A stretch of 64,000 bases of DNA, from NCBI GenBank assembly GCA_012861695.1, contig JAAOOA010000027.1, positions 19,064,812-19,128,811 on the forward strand, written 5' to 3'. The notes below the pieces were generated by a model, which was not told where the DNA came from, ran no database searches, and was given only the letters and a program-made list of their open reading frames with translations. The stretch is from Trematomus loennbergii (lineage: Eukaryota; Chordata; Actinopteri; Perciformes; Nototheniidae). Numbering within the stretch: position 1 is the stretch's first letter; each line of letters starts with the position of its first letter. Positions 10,113-21,841 of this stretch are shown here, in pieces. A program made the translations under genes and the position numbers.

Positions 10113-13100
10113 AACAAACATGGAAGTGGAATATTGACAAAACAAATCCATGTAGAGGCAATTATTTAGGGCAATGACAGATCAAGAAGAGCTCCTTCTC
10201 CTCTCTTTAGCTACATTTCCTTTTCCACTTTGTCCACATATGCGTTTGTATCTTCAAGAAGAATGAAAGATGGAGTTCCGGGTGGGATCTGAAAATAAGT
10301 CTCCAGCAGTTTGTGAATCAAGCTGTGCAAATCCAGAGTTAAGGGTGAGAAGGCCCTGCTGATATTTTTCATGCATGTGTGGGCGGCGGGAACGTTCATT
10401 CTGCCTGTTTCACACGAAGGAATATGTTGGAGGTGTGATTATACTCAATTAACATCTTCCCCTCCTCATTTCTCACTAACTTTAGTTGTGTGTCTCCTTG
10501 TCTTTCTCACTCACAAAAGCAGGCGCACACAGACACATGCAAGCACACGTGTGTACTTCAGCTCATTAACTCACTCTCCCTCCATCGCAGCTTCTTTTCT
10601 CCGTCAGCGGAGGACTATTAGCTCCAGAGACTGATGCGGCACCGAGACTCTCATTAATATTTTCATCATCTGTGCCTGTAGTGTAAGCAACAGCACAATG
10701 GCTTGTCTTGGCATGACGCTTAAGAAATCTGTTATATATTGCTGCTAAGAGGAAGTGGATTAATGTGTTTGGAGCTAGTTATTGCATTTGCTTCAACACA
10801 CAATAAGCCACATTATATGCAGAAATGCAAGTGTCACTACACCAATAATGGATAATGATGATTTCTCACATGAAAAGTAATTTACCTATTCCACATCACG
10901 TGGTAAAGATGCAGGGGTTAAACATTGTTTTCAACCTCCACGCAACTGATTCAAAGCCCTCCCTTCAAAACCTGGTTAACTCTCACTCTAGTAATCCTGT
11001 CTAGACTGCGTTTGGTCGGTTCTGATCCAGAGAATGGATTTATCGGATGGATGATTCGGGAAATGTGTAAATTGGGAGAGAAATACAAGAACAGAAGGCA
11101 AACGTGACAAAACAAGCGGTGGTGTGCTTTCTGGATCGCCCTCCATTAGCCCTGGCTGAAAAGTTTTTTCTTACAGCTTTTCCTTTGCACATCTGTTCAA
11201 ATTCAATAATGCCCTCGAGCTAACTGGTACTGTTTTGGACGATATTGAGCTGAGGGAAACAGGGGTATGGATCGGAAAAGACAGACAGCGAGAGAAACAG
11301 ATCATGAATGTTGACTACAAATATGACGAAAGAACAGTTTGTTCACACAGAAATTGGGAATTCATCCCCACCAAATATCACATTTCACAAGCTATGATGA
11401 GATGTGGTGAGTTATTGAGATACTCAGTCTTTTGTTGGATACAAAGAAGGGCAGACTGTTAGGCCATTACCGAGCCCTGTCATAAATGTTCAATATGAAA
11501 CTAAAGAAGTGGCTCATATTTCAAAATCATTTTTTCTGACCACAGGATGTCAGGTTTCAGGCTGCTGTTAATAGTCTCACTGGTCCCAAGGATGCCGGCC
11601 TGTCAACCTACATTTCTTAATCGCCTCATCCAGCTGTCTAGTCATAAATAATTCTCTTTTAACTTCACTCTCACGTACAAAGCCACTTTGATGCATGGGA
11701 CTCTTTTCCTGACAGCCAAACAATTAATAACTGCTCTTATATTCTCAAGTTACTGCCAGGGACTTTAATTTGAGATCCCTTTTGTGAGACTTACCATTAG
11801 TGTGAAGGAGACGGCTTGTCATCATGCTACTACTTAAGGTTTTGGGGGCTATGACATTGGCTGCTCCATTCATTAATCTAAATTCAGAAGCCTTCTCATT
11901 CCTGAAATCTCTCCATACTTAATTTTAACATTTCCTTGGAAACTGCTTTGGCACATCTGAGCATGTGTTTTCTCAGCTTAAAGTCAAACTGATATCACAT
12001 TTAGTCATCTCTTTCTGAAGTGAAAAGTAACGTCAACGTGTTTTTTTTAATGTATTCTTAATAGTTTTTAATGTGCATATTCAGCAGGACAGTTAATGTG
12101 TTTTGTTTGTGGCTCTTGTGTTGTGTAGGCTGCTGTCTGGCTCAGTGTGACCGTCTGCTCTGCTTATAAGAAAAACACATCCATATACGTGGACCAAGAG
12201 ATAATGGTTTATGTTAGAATTAATGCAAAACTAGGCAGAACCATACAACCAAAACATAGAGTAGACATGTCGAATTTTTTGCGTCTGTTTTTTATTTTTA
12301 TTCAAAACACAGTAAGAATGAAGAATGATGTCTTTCTTGTAGGTGCACTAAGTTTTGCATGACTGTTCAAATTACCATACAAATATCCCTATGTTTAAAA
12401 CTGATGAACTGCTGTCATAAAAACAAGTTACAGTACTGACAAGTGCACAGTGTTAGCGTTGTCCCCAGTCTCAGTTGTTAACAGATTTAGTTTGGCTTAA
12501 GACTAAAGACTTTCATCAGAGCATTGTGAGGCAATATCCATCTTTTCCTGCTTTTAAATCGGGTAACACCACAATGAATGGGGGGGGGTGTTTGCCACAT
12601 GACCAATTGGCTCATCTACTCTTGATTAACAACTTAGCATCAAGGGCTGTTCTGGTCCATATACAAATAGCAGTCTATTGTGTGATGATGTCACTCAATG
12701 TGCATACAGGCCAGAGACACATTACATTAGGTTGTCTTCAGATAATATAAAGATCATTATTTATAAATAGAGTCTTATTTAAGTCTCTGTGATAATATAA
12801 CATCTAATTACAGGCTTGAAATGAGTGCTCTAAAAATCTAAGCTAAGTATCGCACAAGAGTAGGAAATGAATATGTAGGCGGCACAGTGTACCATGAAAT
12901 TACAACTTTATGGGGGCTGATATTGCACATTCACAGATTCTCTGTTTAACTTTATTTCCTTTATGACTGTATAGTAACTTTAAAAAAAAAACCATTATTG
13001 CAGTTAGTTACCTGTAGCATTTTATTCTGGTCTATTAAATAGGCTCCTACTGTAACCGTTTCTTAATTATTAGTGTAATAAAACATCTAAACTTGAAGGA

Positions 13101-15341
13101 AAAGTTGAAAAGTGGTCACAGCTGCTGTCTCAGGTCAACACGGGTCCCGCCACCTTTCTGACACTCATTACTTCTGTCCAATACATCCACATGATTTGAC
13201 ACACTCAGACACATACAGAGAGTATTCAGTTCAGATTGCAGGATTGTTTACAAGATGAGCTATCTCAGCTGACTGGCCTCACGACTCAAGCTCTGCAAGT
13301 GTGTTTCCATGGTAACCAAGTATAGTATTGAGGAGAGGAGCAACGAGTGAGAGACACTGAAGTTAACCCTGAGCAATGTCTCCTCTCGATTCAATCCTCT
13401 CCCTGTCTGTTATTTCTCTCAGCTGTGGATTGAATATCTCGTCAGAGCCATGGTGTGCCTGTTACATTTTTACGAGCCTTAAAAAAAAAAATGTGTGTTG
13501 ACAATATTTCTGCTAATACAACATTGTTTGTAATTCATTAAGATTCATTTACAGCTCAAATTCAGCAAAGATGAACTCATAATTTATTTATTTTTCAAAA
13601 TGTTCTTGTCTCCAGGTAATGAAAGATGTTCTGATACCACTTGGCACCCAATGAAACAACCTTAGACAGTACAAAATAAGTGGACATTGTCACCTTCACG
13701 TCACACATTGATTTATGGACTACCCTTTTATAGCCTCTAGTTTGGCATTCATCTTGGTTTTTGGACATTGCCAACTCTTTGGACCAGAGAGGGTGGAGCT
13801 AAGTACAACCAAATTGTAATCAAAACACTTTAAGGTGGTTATAAACGGGACATTTTTAGGCAACTTTTCTATTAACTATAATGAAGTGAAAAGGATTTGT
13901 TTTAAGAAAAAAAACACACAAACCGGACGAGGCCTGGTCGCGATAAGTCAATCACAAGCTGGCCACGCCTTAAAGCACACACTGCTTTGTCTTTAATTGT
14001 ATTTAAAATGAGACAATATTGTCCTAAATGACCATCATAGGCTACTGTATTAAAAACATGTAAACTACCAATTGAGACCATAACCTCAAATGTTCTTTCA
14101 GATAATAAACCAAGTGAGAAGCAGGGACATTTTCTCATAGCCTTTTATACAATCTGGCCCAACATACTGAGTTTCACATGAAGGTAAAAACGAGTTAATT
14201 ATCTAAAGTATGTATAAAGCTTACTCTAGATCCTCAACTGCATAGGGAATGTGAAGTGAAAGTATACATTGGAAGCACTGAAGGACCTAATGATCTGATG
14301 TTACTGTTGTCATGCACTTTTGGCAGTGATGGATTAGTTCATTTCCAAACTGAACAGCAAATGTTTCTCTGAAGACAGCATTTCTAGGAACATATGAAAA
14401 AGCTGATTTGTATATTTCTCAGTTGTGGTGCATGATAGGGGAAAACTTGTGTGTAAAATAGATTCAGTGTTAAATACGCTGAATAAATGGTGAGTGTGTG
14501 TTTTGGTGTGAATGCTAGCCGTGCCATCAGTGGCATCATGCCTGGACAGAGTGGAGGGCATTATCACTAGACTCATCTGGGACACAATCAGCAATCAAGC
14601 AAACAGAACACAAAGTTCCAGCTGAACTTAACAGACACCACGCATAATTAAACAGGAATCTGAATGCACAGAGTTCTCTTGCAATTCACATGTTTGCATG
14701 CAACCGATCACACGGTCTGACATAATTGAAGAATCTCACACACACTCAATATAGTTAACCACGCAATCCTATTGAATCATAAATATGTGTGCATAAATGG
14801 GATTATTTCACATATGTGTTGCACTGCCTAGCTTCTGAGAAGGATGCTGTTTTTAAAACAGAGCACAACTAGCCTTGAAGGGGAAGCTTAAAGTGGTGAA
14901 AAACAAATCTCTACTTCCATTGCCCTAATTTAATATTTATGAATAAAACAACAGTGCAAAGTAAGCCTGCACTGCTTTATTTTTCACCTATCCTGGAATG
15001 CAGAGGGGCCTTTATATGTTGAGGTGGTTACATAATTGGCAATGCAAAGTAATGCATTCAACCAGCAGCAGATAACAGCCTCAGTGGAAAGTACACAGTC
15101 AACAGGGGATCAGACTCTCACCAGGAGTAGTTTAAAAAAACATTAAGACCCAGAGCTCAAACCTCTAAAAACCCACTCAGTTAAAAAAAAAGGTACAATC
15201 AGTACAATATGGCTCTTTGGTTACATCTAGTGGCAGTCAGAGAAATACATGCAAGTGTGTCTCTCGCTCCATTCTTGGATTAACTCACTCATTTCAATTT
15301 TAAGTAACCAGTGTAGAAAAGATCAGAGGGTGCTGAAGAAC
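10113..15341. other. Intergenic DNA, no gene recognised
   Basis: About 5 kb of AT-rich sequence with only short unsupported open frames. Short homopolymers (poly-A near 12985 and 13483) are the only local structure noted. Confidence 0.55.
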
Positions 15342-15576
15342 TTAAAGATCTCCTATCATGCTATTTTTAGGCATATATTATGGGTCTCAGATATATACAA
15401 ATATATTAAAAAAAACACGTCTATGAGTTTTGCTAAAAATACCAAACAGATCATGCTTTTTAGACATCCCTCATGTACCTCCGTTTTTAGAGATTTTGTG
15501 AGTTCCCTTACACCCCGGGGACACATATTTATAAAAGACATCAAAAAGTCAATTTTGCATGATAGGAGACCTTTGA
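15342..15576. mobile_element. TTAA-flanked MITE, short internally deleted derivative
   Basis: The left end reads TTAAAGATCTCCTATCATG and the right end CATGATAGGAGACCTTTGA, inverted copies of each other. The interior shares AAATACCAAACAGATCATGC, GTGAGTTCCCT and GGGGACACATATT with the ~500-bp copies at 36095-36590 and 61330-61825. The copy is about 235 bp, so roughly half the family body is missing. Confidence 0.8.
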
Positions 15577-16434
15577 TACATGTTATAATAAATGTTAATA
15601 GGCAGCCTCCCAGTGTTTCTTATATCTACCTAACATTTTACACTGAGGGTTCTATGCCTCCAACTGTAGTTAAATAATTTCATTTCTAGACCTCTAAGAT
15701 ATGTGATGTGCCAAATCCTACCTGCACCTTGTGCTTGTGTAACAAATACAACACTATATCAGGAGCATTACAGTTAGTTAATTCATCATGGAACCATATT
15801 AGTTATTACTGTAAGCAGAGTGTTGTATCAGCAGTCAGTAAATAGCAGCAGTTATTGAAACAGAGGAGTGATTAGTAAAATAAATTATGGTTATGTATAA
15901 CATGGGATTTCTGCATTTTACATAATCTATGATCTGGGTATGATGGTAAAAACAATCATGATGATCCAAACATGAAAAAGGTGTTTTTCACAGGGAAACA
16001 CACTCAAACAAATATTACTCAATTCAAGTAATTACTTATAATAACAAAACACAACAGCATATCGCATTGCTTCCTATGCGTTCACTGTGTCAAAAAGTAA
16101 TGGCACTTCAATGCTGCACCCTTGAGGCAGACGTAAACATTGTTCTGCAATCTAAAGCCAGCCATTCTGAAATATACACTCAATAGAAAAACAAAAACCT
16201 GTGCCTTTGATAGACACTTTAATGATATACATGTTTTTCACTTTAATTAAATTCCCATTTTCCACTCTGTCATCTGTAGTTATTTCAAGAATGACATTCC
16301 ATTTAATAAGTTTGCTTTGATGGTTTCTATTTCCTATAGTATCATAAGCAATGATGTATAACATTAAATTACTTACATGATTTATGAGAACAGGAAACCA
16401 GCACAACATACAGAAATGCAGGTTTTAAAGAGGA
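15577..16434. other. Non-coding stretch, nothing recognised
   Basis: AT-rich sequence between two MITEs. No splice-bounded coding segment or repeat end seen. Confidence 0.55.
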
Positions 16435-16642
16435 CAAATTATGCTAATTTTCAGGTTCATATTTTGATCCGACTGTGACATGTTTACATGCTTTAATGTT
16501 AAAAAGATGCTTTATTTTTCTTATACTGCCTGTGCTGTTGAGGGGAATTTAAGCCTTTGCAGACCATTTACATGCACAAAACGCATATAAACACACTACA
16601 GCAAAGGGAAAACCCCAAAAGGCATAATAGGGCCTCTAACAA
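16435..16642. mobile_element. MITE, GGGCCYTATTRTGC family, copy 2
   Basis: Begins with TTAAAGAGGACAAATTATGC and ends with GGCATAATAGGGCCTC, an inverted-repeat pair. Internal sequence TGACATGTTTACATGCTTTA and CACTACAGCAAAGGGAAAA matches the copies at 62747 and 23815. It is a short derivative of about 208 bp without coding capacity. Confidence 0.75.
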
Positions 16643-17616
16643 TAAAAGGTCAATAGAGCAAAATTGCATTAGCTATATTAAATGGTGTGTAATCCATGTA
16701 AAAATAAACTGTAGTAATATGTATTCTGTATTTCATTAAATGCATGTCTCAGATAGAGTCCTGATAAGTACACCGCTGCTGTATAGTACAGTACAGTCCT
16801 GGGTGTTTTCTCCTGTTACTGGGCAATGTTACGGTGTTAACTGTAATTATACCTCTGTGACCACTGCATGATATTTCTTAATTAATGGTTAGGGGTGAGG
16901 TAAACAGACTTTAAAGGTCTTTAAACAGAAAATGTTTGGCTTTGCCTGTCCCTTAAATTTGTCTTGTAAAGTTTGACTCACCTCGAAGTGTCCTAGCTCT
17001 CATGTAAATACAATACAAATGGAAAGAGAAAGAAACAACTAAGACGGGAATGTTTTTACTTTAAAGAAAGTTTGTTTTTTTAGACTGTCTGACTCACGGT
17101 GTGTTTATGGAAGCTCCCACACACAAGCAAATGAGTTAGGAGGAGCGAAGTCGATACCACCATAAAGACTTCTTATATATGGCCCTGATTTTATAGATGT
17201 ATTTCTTAAAGCCTAGTGTGTGTTATATTCATATGTTGATGTACTGGATATATTGTACGTTTTTAAATATGTTGTGTAGGATTGTAAAACTGAAATTAAT
17301 AAGCTAAACTACATCTAAAAAATGTTTGCAAAAGAGTAAAATGTCAGCACAAGGCAAGGCAAGTTTATTGATATAGCACCTTTCAACACAAGGCAATTCA
17401 AAGTGCTTTACAAAAAATGAAAGACATTAAGAAAATGGCATTTAAAAAACAGTCCAACACCAACTGTTTGAGACTTTAAAATATGACAGCTAGATCTATT
17501 TATTATGTAGACATTCTTTTTTTTGCATTAATCAAACTAGAATTTATAAAAATGTAAATCATAACTTCAATCAGATGATTTAGTCTCAGTTCTCCCTCTT
17601 ATTTCATCAGGAGTCA
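16643..17616. other. Non-coding DNA with a dispersed-repeat fragment
   Basis: At 17345-17415 the sequence AAGGCAAGGCAAGTTTATTG, then ATAGCACCTTTCAACACAAG and CAAAGTGCTTTACAA, is a widespread fish repeat end, probably a LINE 3' end. A related piece lies in the opposite orientation at 25965-26055. The rest has no recognised feature. Confidence 0.55.
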
Positions 17617-19262
17617 TCATTTTTTACCCTCCTCCTTGTCCAAATCCTCAGAGATCGAAGGTGCATCTCTCTATTGAAATACATAATAATCACTATTAGT
17701 ATTGTTGAAATTGACAGGCCGTTTTAGTACAAACAAATACTGCTCCAATCCACAAATACTCTATACAGTTCACACCAATGCCTGTTGGCAGGAGGCTTTA
17801 TCATCCTTTTCACACTACTCCACATGGTAGAAATCAGTTGGGACTGCCTCATTTATCTATATTAATCAAAAATGTACTTATTGTACAGCTAGAGTAAATG
17901 TGAGGACTTACCACAGATCTGTCCTTTCCAAAAGAGCATGTCAGCCATCTCATGTACTCCTCTCGCACCTGTACAACCCAAAAACAATTCAATGCCATAC
18001 AAAATACACAAAACTACAAACTGAAGTATTACATAAAAGTAAATATACCTGATCTACAGAACACACGCTAAAATATCCACCATATCAAAAGTTAAATATC
18101 ATCTTAGCTCTTCTGTTTCACAAATGCAAATGAATGTTTATTGAATTCATATAAGAAATGTATCAATAGTTAGTTTATATTTTGTGAGAATTCAAGAACG
18201 ATCAAGCTGAAGACTATACCTCCTTGTTGAGCACACAGTGGACGATGAAGAGGAAGGTGCCCTGCTGGGAGTTAAGAATTATGACAAGGACCCGGAAGCA
18301 AAGGTTTGACTGGTAGAGACCCAGCATCCAGGTACAGCCCAGACGAACTGGGCCACAATCTTGAACACAATCAACCTGTTAAGAATAAGAAAGTTCTTCA
18401 ACATTCAGAACATTTCCGATCTTTATTTCTTTGCAATCTGGGTCTCAGACTCCATAGAGTAGCAAGGAACAACATTCAATTGAGCTTAATGAGGGGGGGA
18501 AAAGTGGAGTGTGGAACATTACACCCTTTTTCCCCTCAATGACCGCCACCTTGGCTTACCAACAGAAGTTGTGGGACCAGACACAACAGTGGCTCTGGTC
18601 AGCGATCCTAACATTTGGTGAGGCACAATTTGTATGCAACAAAGCCCAAGTTACATTTCTAAAATTGCACCAGTGTTTACAGGCTAGCCTACAACATGGC
18701 AGTGTATCAGGAAGTTTATGAATTTGGACCCAGCAATAGTGCTCTCTCTTGTGTGCTGGTGAAAACAAGTTATTGTGAAAGTTCTCAATTTGATATCAGA
18801 CAAAGTTAACACTTTTCAACCCCTCACTTATTTATACTTCCTTGTTAGTTTCACTTTGCCTGTAATCCCACCACAGTGATACATGAGATAAATCACTCAT
18901 GTGGTGTAGAAAATGAAAAGGGCAAATATGTCATTGTGTTGCCCAGCAATCAATTGCTCTTCACTAGAAATTCAGATGGGAATTGAGGGAATTTCAACAA
19001 TATTGTCAATAATTAGTGCATGTTGACTTGTTTCTCAGTTACCTACAAATTGGTATTCAGCTAGCTAAAAAAGGTCTACAAGTTATAATTGGTAAGGTTA
19101 TAACTAGGGCAAGTTACATTTAAAGAATACATCAAGCTGAGCTAAATGTATTTATATTGAAATGAATGGGATGGGATATGTGATATACTCACTGCGAGGA
19201 TAACAATCACAGGGCCTGTTAAAGCCCAGTTGAAATGTTGCTTCCTAGAAAGCCTGCACCTG
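17617..19262 (-). pseudogene. Truncated, decayed duplicate of the last five receptor exons
   Basis: Five minus-strand blocks match the C-terminal exons of the receptor at 21842-30359, in the same order: 19259-19193 (HFNWALTGPV), 18484-~18443 (LFLATLWSLRP), 18375-18220 (LNSQQGTFLFIVHC), 17968-17912 (VREEYMRWLTCSF) and 17670-17617 (RDAPSISEDLDKEEG, stop). Intron sequence next to the first block also matches. Lesions: TGA replaces the Trp codon in CTC AAT TGG of the parent; the 3' half of that exon and its donor are lost; four bases are missing after GCCCAGTTCGTC in the TM7 exon. No ectodomain or TM1-TM3 exons are present. It arose by tandem segmental duplication, not retrotransposition, since introns are kept. 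Confidence 0.88.
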
Positions 19263-19360
19263 AAACAGAATCGAACAATTCAACATAGATGCTGTCCTAC
19301 AGGAGAATATTAATTCATAACATATCGTGATTTTGATAACATTTTATTTAAGGCAGATGC

Positions 19361-19472
19361 TATTTACACTCGGGTGTCCATAGCTAACAATGCTATTTAC
19401 ACCCGTGTGTCCATAGCTAACAATGCTATTTACAACCGGGTGTCCATAGATAACAATACTATTTACACCCGG
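19361..19472. repeat. 33-bp minisatellite, about 3.4 copies
   Basis: The unit begins TATTTACACYCGGGTGTCCA and continues TAGCTAACAATGC. It repeats at 19361, 19394, 19427 and partly at 19460 with 1-4 changes per copy. It lies just outside the receptor pseudogene block. Confidence 0.9.
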
Positions 19473-21841
19473 GCTACACGTTACTGTCACGTCTAATCTG
19501 CTCTTCACATATCCCATGAGAGTTAAAAAGGGGTCAAAGTGCATGAAATAGGATTATATTTTACTGAAGGTCAATATGTAAGTAGCACCAAAATGCAGAT
19601 ACAACATTTATCATTTGCATAGGCCTATTACTATTTGCTTTATTATTAGCTTATTTGATCACATGTCATTAAAGCTTTCATATATTGACAAGAAACAACA
19701 AGTCACTCCCTACAAGTGACAATGTCCCATGCTGCAGTGGCTGTAATTAAAAGGTTTATACAAGTCGACTTCTCCAGGACAGAGGGCCACACTCACACCT
19801 CACATGAAATTGCGGGGCTCCCAAAAGCCTGCCCTTTTTATCTGAAATAGAACAAGCAGCAAAGGGGAGAGGATTTTCTTTAGAGAGTGCAAAAACAGTG
19901 ACAGAAGTTAATGGCAGTAAAATGTTTGATACAACGCCATATAATAAACAACTTTGCAGACTGCTAGTGTTAGCATGCTAGCCAGTTTACCGCTAACTTA
20001 ACCCAAGTCCTTTCCCATGCAACTAAATATGACAACTTGAAATAAGAATGACTTGTGGGTTGTCAATATCCTAAAAACAATTGCATCTAATTTGTCAGGT
20101 CTGTCATTATACATGCCGTCTTTTTTTCTAAACCAGAAGCTTTCAACATCTGAAGCGGGCCTCCACACGTGGGCTCGAAACTATTTTTAGGGAGGCCCAG
20201 TGTATGCTAGTGATAAAAGCATACATACATTTAAAAAGAAGATCACATTGAATAGAATAAATAGGTATGATTTGGTAAATAGGAGTGCCGTCTAGAAGTT
20301 TTTAGCAGGATGTTTTCGAGGCTCTACTCAATGCCATATGAAAACATGAATTCACTCACAGAAGACAAACAAGCAGGTAGAGCAGTTCATTATCCATGGG
20401 CTCACAGAACAGTCATTTTCAGTTGACCATGTGACCTCATGTTCTATGCACAAACACAGCAAACAGGTAAATGATGACACATAGCTTTTGTTTCATACAT
20501 CATCAGTCAAACAGTAAGTTTAATACGTTGTCCTTAAGTCATTCTAGTGTATTTTTCTTTGATTTACCAGTGCTGAGGGGGCTGTTGTTGTGGAGAACAT
20601 CTTGGCCAGAGCAAAAGTTTCACTTAACTCTTAAATACAGGAAGTGTCCAATCAGAATGTACCAAGTACATGATGGGGGGGATTGGGATTTGCAGTCTGA
20701 AGATTGTGTTCATTTGTTTAGAAATGATTATCTTTTTGGGAGCTTGTGTTTTAATGTGAATAATTAACACAATATTGATACTAACAGATGTGTTTTGCTT
20801 TGTGTATTTGAAATTTAGGTGGGGTTACTTGTCTTTGTGTTACCCAAGTTTTTTTTTTAAATGGTCTGATCTTTCATTGAATTTGTTCCCCTTTGTCTTT
20901 TTTTGTGAGGTTTGTTTAGTCTCTTCATTCTTGTTAAGTTAATTTTAAGATAGCATAGTCTGAATCAAGTTCTTTTGATATACATTACATTATACATCTT
21001 TTCTTTTTGCCAAGAATTTATTACGAAGTCTTTGTGAAACACAACTTTATTTTTAACTCAGTCTACTCACAAAAACCAATGCATTTTCAGTTTACATCTG
21101 GGGGTTTTCCACAAATGAAATGTATTAGCCGGAGAATGCCTTTATACATATCCTGTATGTGCAGGTAAGGGGTGTCGAAGCAGTCGGTTTATTTCAGTAA
21201 CAAAACTGGCAAAACTCAGATTTAACAGAGATTTATTATGGATTTATTATGGACTCAAAACATTATAATGTCATAAAACAAAGTTCTTAAAATATACACA
21301 TTATTTCACAAAGATACGTTGTCATGCAGCAACCAGAACACCCACTAAGGAAAAGTTTCAAACAACAGCAACTTCTCTACACTTATGCTACTAAAAGCAT
21401 GTACGTTTTGTCAAAAATAAATAGCTATGAGCCTTGTCACAAACATGCAGCTGTTCACTTCACAATTAAGTGATTGAAATCAGATTGTATTAGCTTTTAT
21501 ATTACAAAGTTGCTACAGCTATTGTACATGTTTGCCTATACAATATTACTAAACAGAAACATATTTTTTAAGCAGAGGAAAATAATTGCCATGATGTCAA
21601 CATCATTTTTCAGATTTTGTTAAAATATATTGCCTTTTGTGATATGAATACAAGTAGATACAGCTGAGGCAGACACACACAAGCATATATACATTTGATG
21701 ACTTTCATGCCCTACCACAACAATGATTACAACCATAAAACATAATGAATTACTAATGGTTCAGAGTGGGTAAGGCTTGCATTTCTTCTCTCTGTCTTCC
21801 ATTTCTCCTTTGTCATTCTCACTCCATCACCATTAGCTTGT
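19473..21841. other. Spacer between pseudogene and receptor gene
   Basis: AT-rich, no coding exon recognised. The region just below 21842 should contain the receptor 3' UTR, but no close AATAAA on the minus strand could be fixed with confidence. Confidence 0.5.

Noticed and set aside
15249..15677. A 142-codon plus-strand open frame
   Set aside because: Most of it is the deleted MITE derivative at 15342-15576.
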